Positions 1-8,795 are shown, counted from the stretch's first letter. The stretch is 64,000 bases of DNA from Alkalihalobacterium elongatum (GCF_019024285.1 NZ_WMKZ01000003.1:248001-312000); one strand, 5' to 3'. Numbers and translations: made by a program. Notes: generated from the letters alone by a model not told the origin.

Positions 1-316
1 TTTGTTCATCTTGGTACTTAGAAAAAATATTTTCAGCATAATTCAATCTTGCCCCTTCAAACCATTGAGCTCCTGGCATCTTACGTTCTACTAAAACATG
101 ATTATATGGTTGAGTTGCTGTCACCCCACAAAACTCCCAAATAGAGCCCCAAAATTCTTCTAGTTCATCTACAGACCATTTCCATAAATCATTGTAATTT
201 TTAAATGATAATTCTTTTTCAGCTTTGAGCCAGTTCATATATTGATGCATAACTGTGCTTTCAGTCTGTTGTTTTGTTGGCTGCCAAATGACTTCGCCTT
301 CAGAAAAACGCTTCAA
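1..316 (-). CDS. aacS: Acetoacetyl-CoA synthetase (acetoacetate-CoA ligase), N-terminal part only
   Basis: The gene runs off the left edge; about 105 N-terminal codons are present. The enzyme activates acetoacetate with ATP and CoA for ketone-body or poly-hydroxybutyrate metabolism. The translation carries the family N-terminal signature: an early WQP, then WKWSVDELEEFWGSIWEF, and MPGAQWFEGARLNYAEN. The start is TTG at 316, chosen because GAGGAGAG lies at the right distance upstream and the alignment starts there. A sigma-54 promoter lies about 100 bases upstream, so expression probably needs sigma-L and an enhancer-binding activator. The missing C-terminal AMP-binding part cannot be checked here. 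Confidence 0.88.
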   Translation of the reverse strand, partial: MKRFSEGEVIWQPTKQQTESTVMHQYMNWLKAEKELSFKNYNDLWKWSVDELEEFWGSIWEFCGVTATQPYNHVLVERKMPGAQWFEGARLNYAENIFSKYQDEQ

Positions 317-412
317 AAAAATCTCTCCTCTTCTCTAGAATGGTAAGTATAAAACAACTAAATTCTTTAGAAAAATGTACTTTCAAAAAGCATAAAGATC
401 TCTAAGTTATAT

Positions 413-428
413 TGCATATTTCATGCCA
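413..428 (-). promoter_or_regulatory. Sigma-54 (SigL) -24/-12 promoter for aacS
   Basis: Reading the minus strand gives TGGCATGAAATATGCA. Against the sigma-54 consensus TGGCAYRNNNNTTGCA only one defined base differs, and the GG and GC dinucleotides have the obligatory 10-base spacing. Transcription would start near 402, leaving a leader of about 85 nt before the aacS TTG. The activator is not in view. Confidence 0.7.
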
Positions 429-565
429 ACACTTTAAAGTTAGCCAATCTTGATGCTGTCAATATATTTATCTAAATAGGTCTATGAATATGTATATTAT
501 TCAAACAGTCTATTAGTAGATGTTGTACAAATTTACTTCAATTTTGTGCTATCCATTCTTAGAAA

Positions 566-588
566 AAAGAGAGTACTGAGCTACTCTC
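566..588 (-). terminator. Rho-independent terminator overlapping the stop of the 60-aa gene
   Basis: Minus strand GAGAGTA-GCTCAG-TACTCTC followed by TTTTTTC; the stem includes the TAG stop codon of the gene at 581-763. Confidence 0.8.
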
Positions 589-763
589 CTGTGTTGACAA
601 CAATTTTATACCCTAAAGATGCTAGTGTTTGATTATGGTTATCCTCTGAGACAATATAGAATGTTTCATCGTCCTTTGTAACGACTACCTCATCAGGACT
701 TTTATCTACACTGGCCTCTATCAAGCTGTCATAGCTCATTCCTAAAATCGCTGTAATATCCAT
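581..763 (-). CDS. Small conserved-looking protein, 60 aa, function unknown
   Basis: A 60-residue acidic soluble protein with no signal peptide or membrane segment. It begins MDITAILGMSYDSLIEAS and ends NQTLASLGYKIVVNTGE. The start is well supported by GGAGGTGAAACG before the ATG, and a strong terminator overlaps the stop, so it is a real transcription unit end. I do not recognise the family. It lies 26 bases after the DUF2203 gene on the same strand and is probably co-transcribed with it. Confidence 0.6.
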   Translation of the reverse strand: MDITAILGMSYDSLIEASVDKSPDEVVVTKDDETFYIVSEDNHNQTLASLGYKIVVNTGE

Positions 764-789
764 CGTTTCACCTCCATAGTTAATGTACT

Positions 790-1185
790 TTAGTGAAGCG
801 GTTTTCTACCTGCAAACCCTTCATGCTCACCATGATAATGGGTAATCTTTGACTCCCCTTGTTTCCAACAAAGCAGAACTTCCTCTCCATTTATGATTGC
901 AGGAAAGTCCAGTAAGCCTAAGTCAATCCCCTTTAATTGAACACCTCTGGATTGGATGTTCCGTAGATGCAGCTGGGCCTCCATTTGTAGAAACTCAAGC
1001 TCACTTTCTAATGTAAATATACGATCTTTTTCAGCTCGAACCTGATTTGGATTAGTCTTCAAATCCTTCAATTGTTTTATTTTCAATTGGAAGTTTTTTT
1101 GAATTTGCTGTAAAGTAACTAATTCTACTTCTAGTAATGGTAATAGTTCGTTTGCTTCTTCTAATGTAAAGTATTTTTTCTCCAT
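790..1185 (-). CDS. DUF2203 family protein
   Basis: A 131-residue cytosolic protein of the DUF2203 family, whose role is unknown. The N-terminal half (KYFTLEEANELLPLLEVEL) starts a helical, coiled-coil-like region. The C-terminal half has the family signature GIDLGLLDFPAIINGEEVLL, then CWKQGE and a HYHGEHEGFAGRKPL tail. A longer reading frame starts at 1200, but GGAGGTG sits inside that extension and correctly spaces the ATG at 1185, so I use that start. It lies between dbpA and the 60-aa gene on the same strand. Confidence 0.8.
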   Translation of the reverse strand: MEKKYFTLEEANELLPLLEVELVTLQQIQKNFQLKIKQLKDLKTNPNQVRAEKDRIFTLESELEFLQMEAQLHLRNIQSRGVQLKGIDLGLLDFPAIINGEEVLLCWKQGESKITHYHGEHEGFAGRKPLH

Positions 1186-1284
1186 CTCGAGCACCTCCAA
1201 GATCTCTCCGTATATAGTCCAGGTATTAGCTTCGTTAGATCAGCAGCAAATTCCTGCTTTTACATACAGAAGGGTTGGGATTTG

Positions 1285-2730
1285 TTACTCTTTTGCCTGA
1301 TGAACTTTTAATTTTTTGCCTTTTATCGTCGTATTTTTCATTGCCTTTAAAACGAGCGGACCTTTTCCATTTAAGATATCGACAAATGAAGCTGTTTCTT
1401 GAATTGTAATAACTCCAATATCATCTGCCGTAACACCTGGCAGTTTTGTAATAGTTCCAACAAAGTCTACTGCTCTAATTTTCTTCTTCTTTCCACCATT
1501 AAAATAAAGCTTCATTATATCTTTATTTAGGTGTGCACTTCTATCTTTTTTGGTAGTAGGCGTCTTGTTGTTTTTACGTTCAAAAGTGGTCTTTCTCCTT
1601 GCAACTTCTTCCTTTGATGGAACTGGTATTTTAGTAAGACGGAAGCCAATATATGTTTCAATCTCCTCTAAATATTTTTGTTCTTGAGGAGTAATTAATG
1701 TGTATGCTTTTCCTGCTTTTCCAGCACGCCCAGTTCTTCCTGTTCGATGAACGTAGCTTTCTTTTTCAAATGGGACATCATAGTTAATCACATGGGTAAT
1801 ATTCTCTATATCAATACCTCTTGCTGCAACATTTGAAGCAACTAAATACCGAAACTTTCCTTTTTTAAAATCATTCATGACAGCTAAGCGGTTTTCTTGG
1901 GTCATTCCTCCATGGATTTCTTCACAACGATAATTAGAACGCTTTAGCTGACTATACACATCATCAACCTGCTCTTGTGTATTGCAAAAAATTATACAAC
2001 TATCAGGGTTCTCTACAATTGTTAGATCTTTCAATACTGCAAATTTGCTTTCAGTATTCACTTCCAGAAGAAAATGGTCAATCTTATCGGTTGTGAGTCC
2101 AGCAGCTTCAATTTCAATATGTAGAGGAGATTGCAAATATTTTTCACAAAGGTTTTCAATATCTGGTGGTAATGTTGCCGAAAAAAGCATCGTCACACGT
2201 TCTGTCGGTAGTTCATTAATGATTGCTTCAACTTGATCGATAAAGCCCATATTCAACATCTCATCAGCTTCATCTATGACTAAATAGCTTATACGTTCTA
2301 ATGCTAGTGTTCCTTTTTGAATGTGATCCAAGACACGTCCAGGAGTCCCGACAACAACATGGTTTTTTTGTTTCAACTCCAGCTTTTGTCGAGCAAAAGA
2401 TTGCTTTCCAAAAATAGCATTCGCTTTTATGCGCTTATATCTTCCTATATTAGTGATGTCTTCAGTCACTTGAACTGCAAGTTCTCGAGTTGGTGTAAGA
2501 ATTAAAGCTTGAGGCTTGTTTTCTTCCCATTCAACTAGCTCACAAATTGGGATGCTAAAAGCAGCTGTTTTGCCACTCCCTGTTTGTGATTTCACAACAA
2601 GGTCGCTTTTTTCAAAAGCGATCGGTATAACTTTGCTTTGTACCTCGGTTGGCTGTTTATACTCCAAACTATTAAGCGCTCTAATAATATCAGTACTGAG
2701 ATGAAAATTTTGAAAACTATTATAGATCAT
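1285..2730 (-). CDS. dbpA: DEAD-box RNA helicase DbpA (YxiN type)
   Basis: ATP-dependent RNA helicase of 481 aa that acts in large-subunit ribosome assembly by binding 23S rRNA hairpin 92. Visible motifs in order are the Q motif (about 24-36), Walker A QTGSGKT (49-55), PTRELA (80-85), TPGR (129-132), DEAD (153-156), SAT (about 185), the ARGID motif and [10 protein letters not shown] in the second RecA domain. The last ~75 residues ([19 protein letters not shown] onward) form the DbpA-specific RNA-binding domain, which separates it from CshA/CshB. Length and ends are normal for the family. Confidence 0.93.
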   Translation of the reverse strand: MIYNSFQNFHLSTDIIRALNSLEYKQPTEVQSKVIPIAFEKSDLVVKSQTGSGKTAAFSIPICELVEWEENKPQALILTPTRELAVQVTEDITNIGRYKRIKANAIFGKQSFARQKLELKQKNHVVVGTPGRVLDHIQKGTLALERISYLVIDEADEMLNMGFIDQVEAIINELPTERVTMLFSATLPPDIENLCEKYLQSPLHIEIEAAGLTTDKIDHFLLEVNTESKFAVLKDLTIVENPDSCIIFCNTQEQVDDVYSQLKRSNYRCEEIHGGMTQENRLAVMNDFKKGKFRYLVASNVAARGIDIENITHVINYDVPFEKESYVHRTGRTGRAGKAGKAYTLITPQEQKYLEEIETYIGFRLTKIPVPSKEEVARRKTTFERKNNKTPTTKKDRSAHLNKDIMKLYFNGGKKKKIRAVDFVGTITKLPGVTADDIGVITIQETASFVDILNGKGPLVLKAMKNTTIKGKKLKVHQAKE

Positions 2731-2876
2731 TTTATCCTACCTCATATATGTATTTTCTTTTTAGTATTCCTGTTTTCACTTATCGTAATGAATACCGTTT
2801 AAACTCTTTGGTTCATCATAAGGTGTGGATATTTAGAAAGCAAGGTTTTTGATGATGTTGTGCCATAGTCGTGCAT

Positions 2877-2909
2877 CAAAAAAGAAGCGATACTCACGTA
2901 GCGCTTCTT
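2877..2909 (-). terminator. Terminator after the 57-aa gene
   Basis: Minus strand AAGAAGCG ... CGCTTCTT (8-bp stem) followed by a T run, directly downstream of the small gene at 2919-3092. Confidence 0.75.
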
Positions 2910-2918
2910 CTGAAATCT

Positions 2919-3092
2919 TTAACCTGCTTTTGTAATGAGACAATTTTCTTCCCATTCTTTGTATTGTTCTTCTGATGATCCCCACTGTAACCAAGAGACC
3001 ATTATTTTTATTTCGTTGTTTTTTACTAACCAATATTCCCATCTCTTCTTACTAATGTTTTCATAAATACCGCTTTTTCGAATTGTGCTCAT
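2919..3092 (-). CDS. Small tryptophan-rich protein, 57 aa, unknown
   Basis: The 57-codon frame starts MSTIRKSGIYENISKKRWEY and contains the aromatic stretch VSWLQWGSSEEQYKEWEEN. Support comes from a strong ribosome binding site (CAGGGGGAGATT before ATG 3092) and a terminator just after the stop. Five tryptophans in 57 residues make chance coding unlikely. An overlapping 69-codon frame (2833-3042) in another phase runs through the terminator and has a weaker start, so I prefer this one. Family unknown. Confidence 0.6.
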   Translation of the reverse strand: MSTIRKSGIYENISKKRWEYWLVKNNEIKIMVSWLQWGSSEEQYKEWEENCLITKAG

Positions 3093-3344
3093 AATCTCCC
3101 CCTGGGTAACATTAATTTTGCTAAATGAGAATTACTACTTGGACATGCATGAAAACGCTTTATAAATTTCTATAGTCTTTTAATTCTATCTTCGTGTTGA
3201 AAAACCCTTCATATATTTTAAATTTTCTGTTATTTGTTGTAAATTTCAAACATATATTAACAAATTTGCATGACTAAAAGCTGATGAACGAGCCTACTAG
3301 GCGATTGAATAATATATCAATTACTTTAACAACAGACGTTTTTA

Positions 3345-3391
3345 AGAGAAATTTAAACGGCCTTTCCTGGTTGTATACCGAGAAAAGACCG
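3345..3391 (-). terminator. Terminator downstream of the repeat protein
   Basis: Minus strand CGGTCTTTTCT ... AGGAAAGGCCG with mismatches, then TTTAAATTT. It is the only structure I see in the gene-free stretch 3093-3462, which is otherwise AT-rich and holds the promoter region of the 57-aa gene. Confidence 0.5.
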
Positions 3392-3462
3392 CAGCTTCAA
3401 ATACTCTTCTTTGCTTGTCTAATTGACAGGGTTACGTATATACCCACCCTCCGTACTCTGGT

Positions 3463-5910
3463 TTAGGATTCTTTTAAGGGGGTTTCTGGTGTCCCCTCTA
3501 GCAGTTGGATATCTAAAACGTCCATTTCTATTCCGTCCACAAATAATTGACCTTCTTGAACGGTGAATTTTTTATTAAAAAAGATAGTTTCATAGCCATA
3601 GTCAAAGTAGTTTTCAACATAGTACAACTCATATTCACCATCAGGTAAACGGAATTTGTATGTGCCGTTAAAGTTGATCCAGCTTCCGTATTGAATCTGT
3701 TGCTCTCCAAAATTAATGATCGATTGAACCTGAACTAATCCGTCATCCAATAACTGTTCACCTGAAAATACACTTCCTGTCAATGTAACTGGGTGAACGG
3801 TAATATCTAGTTCATTTACGGCGTCACCATTAATAACTAATTGACCATCGACAATACTGAATTCTTGTGAAGGATTATCAGATGTTCCGTCAACCATAAA
3901 GATATTATTTACTTGGTAATCCCCATCAGGTAATCGAAATTTAAAAACCCCAGTATCTGCCCAGTTCCAGTAAAACCTTGTATCATCTGCATCACCAATA
4001 GACATAACTTCGACTCCACCAGAAATGAGGTTGCCTTCATCTAGTATTGTTCCTGTCAGTGTAATTGGCGGTAAAGTAATAACGAGTTTTTCTTGAAGGT
4101 CATTGTTTTGGTAAAGCTGTCCATTATTTATGGTAAAAGGTATTTCTAGATCTGCACTTGTATCATCATACAAGTAGATATGAATGACTTTGTACTCTCC
4201 ATCTGCTAAACGCATAGAGAACGTACCATCCGCTTCTATCCATCTCCAATAATAATGTTGGTCATCCAGTGTTGAAATTAATATTTCCCCATGGTGCACA
4301 GGAGCATCGCCATCAAGGACGATTCCATGTAAACTAACAGGTGGTACAGTAAGTTCAAAGATTGATGTCTTTTCTCCATCAACATATAGCTTTCCATCTC
4401 TTATTTCAAAGGAAGCATTAACTGCAAAATCTCCATTATCTTCAAAGATAAATCCACCATTAATTGAATAAAATCCATCTGATAAGCGTAAAGAGAACTT
4501 TCCATTACTGTCAGTTGCTGCATAATAGGACTCGTATTGATCATAATCATCAAATTCCTTTTCTAAATACACAAACCCTTCTAGTACATTACCGTTCTCA
4601 ACTAGTTGTCCAACAAAAGTTACTGGTGGAAGGACAACATCAAGTGTTCCTTTTTTATTGCCTTCTTGAACAAGTTTTCCGTTACGAACTTCAAATGGAA
4701 CCGACACATATGTGTTACGTGTTTGTTCTTCTACTTGAATTAATTTGTACTCCCCATCGTTTAATCGATATTTAAAATTCCCTTTCTTATCAACAGGTGT
4801 ACCATACCAATCTATAATATTACCTTCGTCATCGTAACCTTCGAACATTACATAACCATTAGTAAGTGGTTTTTTTCCATCAAAAATGGTCCCCATTAAT
4901 GTAAGATCAGGGATTTTAATATTTATTGTGGAGACTTCTTTTCCATCAATAAATAATTTTCCATCCATAACTTTAATCTTTACGAGCTCCCAAGCAGAAT
5001 ATGTTTGATGGTAAATACTTAGTGTATAGTCACCATCAGAAAGTTCTCTTAGTTGAAACTCTCCTTTGTTATTTGTAACAACATATTCTATAAATTCATA
5101 ATCATAGTGTTCATCGTCAAGGACTTTCTCAAGTATAATTCCTGCATTGGTTAATGAACGGGAACTATCAGACACGCTACCTCTATACTGGAGTTTAGGA
5201 AGAGTAAGTTCAAGTGACGAAACTCTATCTCCATTTAAATTTATTTCTTTCCCTTCTACAGTAAAAGGAAGTGGGTATTGATAGTAACCTTTACCAATTC
5301 CTACTCCAAAGAGTAAATAGTTCCCATCAGGGAGAGAGGCAGAAAATGCACCATTACCATTTGTTGGTATTGAGTATACTTCTTCATATTCACTATCAAT
5401 GTTAAAAATATAAAGCTCACCTTTAATTCCTTTTTCTCCATCGGTTAAAGTACCTTTAACATTTACATTAGAATTTGGTTGTTGGTGGGAAACCTTATTT
5501 TTATTCGTAATCTTTATTTCTTCGTTAGTTGATCCTGCTATTTCTCCATCTTCAACGGTAAATGTAGAATTCGTATTAAACCAAGTATTGCCGTCTTCTT
5601 TAATAGCCTTTACTACATAGTTGCCATCTTCTAATTTCGTTTTGAAGCTTCCATTTGCATTCGTCATTGCAAATTTCCAATTTGTATTTTTATCTTTTGA
5701 TTGAATAAGAAGTCCAGAATTTTTAGCTGCATTCGTTCCTTCTTTTACATTTGCTTTAACAACATTTTCAATAGTGTTAGTTTGTGTCGATTGCCATTCA
5801 GTGTTAAGTATGGATGATTTTGATTTAGCAAAGCCTTGTCCCATAAATGATAAGCTAAGGAAAACTGTTACGAGCATAATAATGAAATATTTCTGTTTTT
5901 TACTATTCAC
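3463..5910 (-). CDS. Secreted protein with eight prealbumin/CNA-B-like repeats
   Basis: An 815-residue exported protein. A Sec signal peptide (about 1-28, ending MGQGFAKS) is followed by a divergent first repeat and seven clear repeats of about 92 residues. Each repeat runs: a beta strand such as LTGTILD, a GxFKFRLPDGDY core, a FTVxxGQL strand, an xxGxxxxxL turn and a hydrophobic strand ending PPVT. This pattern resembles carboxypeptidase-regulatory/SpaA-like beta-sandwich folds. There is no LPxTG motif, C-terminal anchor, SLH or LysM domain, so it is either released or held by other contacts. The start is GTG 5910 behind GGGAAGAGAAG. Function unknown; an adhesive or structural role is inference. 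Confidence 0.75.
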   Translation of the reverse strand: MNSKKQKYFIIMLVTVFLSLSFMGQGFAKSKSSILNTEWQSTQTNTIENVVKANVKEGTNAAKNSGLLIQSKDKNTNWKFAMTNANGSFKTKLEDGNYVVKAIKEDGNTWFNTNSTFTVEDGEIAGSTNEEIKITNKNKVSHQQPNSNVNVKGTLTDGEKGIKGELYIFNIDSEYEEVYSIPTNGNGAFSASLPDGNYLLFGVGIGKGYYQYPLPFTVEGKEINLNGDRVSSLELTLPKLQYRGSVSDSSRSLTNAGIILEKVLDDEHYDYEFIEYVVTNNKGEFQLRELSDGDYTLSIYHQTYSAWELVKIKVMDGKLFIDGKEVSTINIKIPDLTLMGTIFDGKKPLTNGYVMFEGYDDEGNIIDWYGTPVDKKGNFKYRLNDGEYKLIQVEEQTRNTYVSVPFEVRNGKLVQEGNKKGTLDVVLPPVTFVGQLVENGNVLEGFVYLEKEFDDYDQYESYYAATDSNGKFSLRLSDGFYSINGGFIFEDNGDFAVNASFEIRDGKLYVDGEKTSIFELTVPPVSLHGIVLDGDAPVHHGEILISTLDDQHYYWRWIEADGTFSMRLADGEYKVIHIYLYDDTSADLEIPFTINNGQLYQNNDLQEKLVITLPPITLTGTILDEGNLISGGVEVMSIGDADDTRFYWNWADTGVFKFRLPDGDYQVNNIFMVDGTSDNPSQEFSIVDGQLVINGDAVNELDITVHPVTLTGSVFSGEQLLDDGLVQVQSIINFGEQQIQYGSWINFNGTYKFRLPDGEYELYYVENYFDYGYETIFFNKKFTVQEGQLFVDGIEMDVLDIQLLEGTPETPLKES

Positions 5911-6276
5911 TTTTCTTCTCTTCCCTTCATGAATAAAATAATTAATCTAGAAATAGTCCTCCTGTTCACTTAATCTAAATTAGCAAGGTAAATAATTCCA
6001 CTAGGCTAAAAATTTATCCTTTAAATTTTATATTAATTTTTTATTAAATGTTAAAATGAGGAAAGAGTAACAGTTGTATCCTAAAGCTCTAAATTACTAT
6101 TTATCTATTTTGTCTGGTTCCATAAAAAAGTCATCCTACTATATTCCTTAAGTTTAAGGGTATTTATTTTTATAGGTCTTTATACCTGTTGGTGTTGAGA
6201 CGATTTTAAGTTCCTTGAAAACATACGTTTCAACGATGAGTTCTTAATATGTTTTTATATTACAAGTTTTCAACCA

Positions 6277-6303
6277 AGTAAAAGAGCTGCTTTTCAGCAA
6301 CTC
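6277..6303 (-). terminator. Terminator of the acidic GerPF-like gene
   Basis: Minus strand GAGTTGCT-GAAA-AGCAGCTC followed by TTTTACTT. The rest of the gene-free stretch 5911-6312 is AT-rich and shows no other structure I trust. Confidence 0.75.
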
Positions 6304-6312
6304 CTAACTCTT

Positions 6313-6735
6313 TTATTTTTTCTTCTTTTTCGCAATCACCTTTAATTTTTTTAAGTGATGATCCATGTTCGTTTCAGGTTCATTCCAATCCATTTTACAA
6401 CTCTTCTTTTTAGGTTTTTTCTTTTCTTCATCCTCATCCTCATTATTTTCATTGTCTTCTTCTTCGTCTTCAAATTTATTTATTATATACTTGTTCATTT
6501 CAAATTTGGGGCATTCATTTTCCTCGTTGTTTTCTTCCCCATTCTCCTCATTTTCTTCATCGTTTTTACAAAAGTTAAACGCTATTTCGTCACCAATGAT
6601 ATACTCCGCGGCTTGGAATTTAGAGTTTGCTTGATGGCCCTTATGGATTGTCGGACCGAAGTTAATTGACGCCCCTTTAGATACTTGATTTATTTTAAAA
6701 CAACCAATGTTCGTAAATGGACCATACCTCCTCAT
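6313..6735 (-). CDS. GerPA/GerPF-type spore protein with long acidic then lysine-rich tail
   Basis: A 140-residue protein whose first ~45 residues match the GerPA/GerPF germination family (NIGCFKINQVSKGASINFG, then IHKGHQANSKF). GerP proteins are thought to help germinants cross the spore coat. Unlike normal ~73-aa members, it continues with ~45 residues that are mostly Glu/Asn/Asp (about 58-103) and a Lys-rich end (KKKPKKKSCKMDWN, final VIAKKKKK). It diverges from the neighbouring GerP-like cluster. The start at 6735 has AAGGAGG at 10 bases. The charged tail is the odd feature. Confidence 0.75.
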   Translation of the reverse strand: MRRYGPFTNIGCFKINQVSKGASINFGPTIHKGHQANSKFQAAEYIIGDEIAFNFCKNDEENEENGEENNEENECPKFEMNKYIINKFEDEEEDNENNEDEDEEKKKPKKKSCKMDWNEPETNMDHHLKKLKVIAKKKKK

Positions 6736-6967
6736 AATATGATAACCTCCTTATACTTGCCTCTCGTATAATTTATGAATAAGCGGACAACCAAGTATAG
6801 GTAAACTTCACTATAAAACGATAAATAGATTGTTGTACTCCATAGAAATAACCGTCCAACAAGTATAAGAGTTCATATACTTCTATACACGTAAAGGTGC
6901 ATGAATAATAAGCTTATTCATTTCATACATCATTAAGTAAATGATTTTGTAAAATGGAGGGTTTTTG

Positions 6968-7291
6968 ATGCCTGAATCTCGCATTATGAATCTAGAAAAG
7001 CGCATTGAGCAGTTTGAAAAACTCTATATTAAGGACAAGGAATTTTTAATCGAACAATTAGATAAGACCCAAGTTGCTATACAACAATTAAAACAGGCAC
7101 AAACGATACCTACAGCTGGAAGTGAAATCGAAGCGTCAGGTTCATTTCAAAAAAAGATCGAATATTTAACTGCAGCCAACGAACAAATGTTTCAACAAAA
7201 TAAGCGCTTAAGGGAATTTATTGAGGACGCTCTAGAAAAAAATGAACCACTCGTATATGAAGATTACTACAAGGCCTTGCGGGGCGATTAG
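6968..7291 (+). CDS. Coiled-coil protein of the GerP-like cluster
   Basis: A 107-residue hydrophilic protein, almost entirely predicted coiled coil (LEKRIEQFEKLYIKDKEF, LIEQLDKTQVAIQQLK and FQQNKRLREFIEDALEK heptads), ending VYEDYYKALRGD. A TTG lies 3 bases upstream in frame, but GGAGG is correctly spaced for the ATG at 6968. Its length and coiled coil recall small spore proteins rather than full GerPC. It precedes two GerPA/F-type genes on the same strand with a likely separate sporulation promoter between. Function not known. Confidence 0.6.
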   Translation: MPESRIMNLEKRIEQFEKLYIKDKEFLIEQLDKTQVAIQQLKQAQTIPTAGSEIEASGSFQKKIEYLTAANEQMFQQNKRLREFIEDALEKNEPLVYEDYYKALRGD

Positions 7292-7340
7292 AAAAATAAT
7301 TGAAACGGACTATTCGTTGAATTTACACTCGTACACTGTG

Positions 7341-7369
7341 ACATTCACCTAATTTTGGGCATAGGATTA
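7341..7369 (+). promoter_or_regulatory. Candidate mother-cell (SigK-like) promoter of the GerPF gene
   Basis: AC at 7341-7342, 17 bases, then CATAGGATTA at 7360-7369, close to the SigK pattern AC-N16/17-CATANNNTA. The same CATAGGAT element sits at the same distance from the start of the paralogue at 12127. Confidence 0.35.
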
Positions 7370-7400
7370 GAGTAAAGACAAAATTCAGGAGGGCGTCATT

Positions 7401-7622
7401 GTGCCACATGTAAACAATATCGCGGGGATACGAATTAATAAGGCGTCGAGTAATGCCTCTATTAATTTTGGAAATACCGTTCATAAAGGCCACCAAGCAA
7501 ACGTTAAAATGTTTGTCGGGTATTATCATGCGGGAGATGCAAACTTCAGTCCTCTTCAATTTAATAATGCTAACATTGCCAATGATCCAGATTTAAAAGA
7601 TCAACCACAGGTACAGGTTTAG
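7401..7622 (+). CDS. GerPA/GerPF-type spore germination protein
   Basis: A 73-residue protein of the GerPA/GerPF family. The core NIAGIRINKASSNASINFGN, VHKGHQAN, then GDANFSPLQFNNANIAND matches members of the gerP operon, which affect germinant access through the coat. The start is GTG 7401 after AGGAGGGCG. It is very similar along its whole length to the protein at 12127-12354, so the two are recent paralogues. The next gene follows after 25 bases, suggesting an operon. Confidence 0.82.
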   Translation: MPHVNNIAGIRINKASSNASINFGNTVHKGHQANVKMFVGYYHAGDANFSPLQFNNANIANDPDLKDQPQVQV

Positions 7623-7647
7623 ATTTTTTTGGAAAGGACTTGAGAGC

Positions 7648-7863
7648 ATGCAAATTAATATAAGAAATATTAGAATTAATTCAATGAGTACGATTGGTTC
7701 ATTAAATATTGGAAAACAAATCTTTTCTGATAATCACGCAAATACAATCAGATTACCAAAACCGTTTTATGAAGAAGTTGAACCAAACAATGAAGAAGAA
7801 GAAGGCGAGAATGAAACAATTGATATTAATAATCTTCCCCCTATCACATTACCCCCAGGTTAA
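7648..7863 (+). CDS. Divergent GerP-type spore protein, acidic tail
   Basis: 71 residues. The first ~35 (QINIRNIRINSMSTIGSLNI, then GKQIFSDNHAN) keep the GerPA/F/E pattern of an N-terminal strand, INS/INK motif and IG turn. The remainder is acidic and proline-ending (EPNNEEEEGENE, then NNLPPITLPPG) rather than the usual GerPF tail. It follows the GerPF gene closely and probably belongs to the same transcript. The family link is from motif similarity only. Confidence 0.65.
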   Translation: MQINIRNIRINSMSTIGSLNIGKQIFSDNHANTIRLPKPFYEEVEPNNEEEEGENETIDINNLPPITLPPG

Positions 7864-7924
7864 ATGTACAAACATATGAGACGAAGCTTACAATTGCTAC
7901 CCGAAAAAAGAATAGGCAAATTTG

Positions 7925-7973
7925 TCACCCCTTTAACATAGTCTAATTATAAGGATTATTTTTAAAGGGGTGA
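7925..7973 (+). promoter_or_regulatory. Perfect 12-bp inverted repeat masking the ribosome binding site of the GerPC-like gene
   Basis: TCACCCCTTTAA at 7925-7936 is the exact reverse complement of TTAAAGGGGTGA at 7962-7973, with a 25-base loop. The right arm contains AAAGGGGTGA, which matches anti-Shine-Dalgarno in 8 of 9 positions. In RNA this stem would hide the ribosome binding site, so it may act as a translational switch. Confidence 0.55.
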
Positions 7974-8602
7974 TACTTATTTATCGTTATTATCAAATGC
8001 CAAATTACTGTTATCAGAGATATTCACCGTATTGGCCATACAACTGCCCCAAACAATTTTGGGGACAACAGCAAACTTATATCCCTAATTATATACCTCA
8101 AACGACTAGTATGACCTATGCGTATCCAACAGCGGAAACAACTGGGTTACATCAAATGTACAACATGAATGAAATGAGCGGAGAAAATGAGAATGATGGC
8201 GAAGAACGAAACGAATTAATTCCAAAGATGGAAGTGAAGCAAAAAATTCCAAATTTTTATAAATTACTAGAAGATTTAAAAGAAAAGGTCGAAAAGGTTG
8301 AGGAAGAAAACGAAGAATTAAAAGAGAAATTAGAAGACTTGCAACCAATTAACATAGAAAATATTAATTATAAGATCCAAGAGCTATCTGTTGAGGAGTT
8401 ATCTGGGACGTTGAATATTGGAATTACTGCACTCACTGACCCAGAGAATTTAAAGCAGCTATTGAAGGATTTTGAAGGTATTAATTTAAATGACCTCGAG
8501 GAAAAAGAGATTAATATGGAAGAATTAGAAAATCTCGAAAATAATGAAGGACAACAAAATAATCAGTTCAATAATAACAATAACGTAAACAATTCTAATT
8601 AA
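7970..8602 (+). CDS. GerPC-like spore germination protein
   Basis: About 210 residues. The N-terminus is aromatic and Gln-rich (YYQMPNYCYQRYSPYWPYNC), followed by a coiled coil (about 90-115, LKEKVEKVEEENEELKEK). Then comes the segment INYKIQELSVEELSGTLNIG, which I recognise as the GerPC family signature (IEYKFDxLKVExLxGTLNIG). The C-terminus is Asp/Glu- and Asn-rich (QFNNNNNVNNSN). The start is uncertain: GTG 7970 overlaps the best ribosome binding site, which is instead ideally spaced for an ATT codon at 7979; the first ATG is at 7997. It closes the GerP-like cluster and is followed by a terminator. Confidence 0.7.
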   Translation: MILIYRYYQMPNYCYQRYSPYWPYNCPKQFWGQQQTYIPNYIPQTTSMTYAYPTAETTGLHQMYNMNEMSGENENDGEERNELIPKMEVKQKIPNFYKLLEDLKEKVEKVEEENEELKEKLEDLQPINIENINYKIQELSVEELSGTLNIGITALTDPENLKQLLKDFEGINLNDLEEKEINMEELENLENNEGQQNNQFNNNNNVNNSN

Positions 8603-8720
8603 TAGTTTTAGTAACAAAATGTTACCTATGACAACTATGGGTCGTATACATATGTTTGTCATGCGGTTAAGATTGTTATACATTTAGTCAATTTTAAGGC
8701 TTAACTATTATATAAGAAAG

Positions 8721-8756
8721 AACACTAAAGCATCTTATGGATGTTTTAGTGTTTTT
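8721..8756 (+). terminator. Terminator of the GerP-like cluster
   Basis: AACACTAAAGCATC, loop, GATGTTTTAGTGTT, then TTTC: a long near-perfect stem with T run. Confidence 0.85.
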
Positions 8757-8795
8757 CTTTCCTACCAATTTTTACTGTAAAAGTTTAATTGTTAA

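Noticed and set aside
2833-3042. 69-codon minus-strand frame
   Set aside because: It overlaps in another phase the 57-aa gene at 2919-3092, which has a much better ribosome binding site, and it runs through that gene's terminator.
6355-6669. Plus-strand frames of 104 and 89 codons with runs of Ser or Phe/Ile
   Set aside because: They are antisense to the acidic, low-complexity tail of the GerPF-like gene and have no ribosome binding site.
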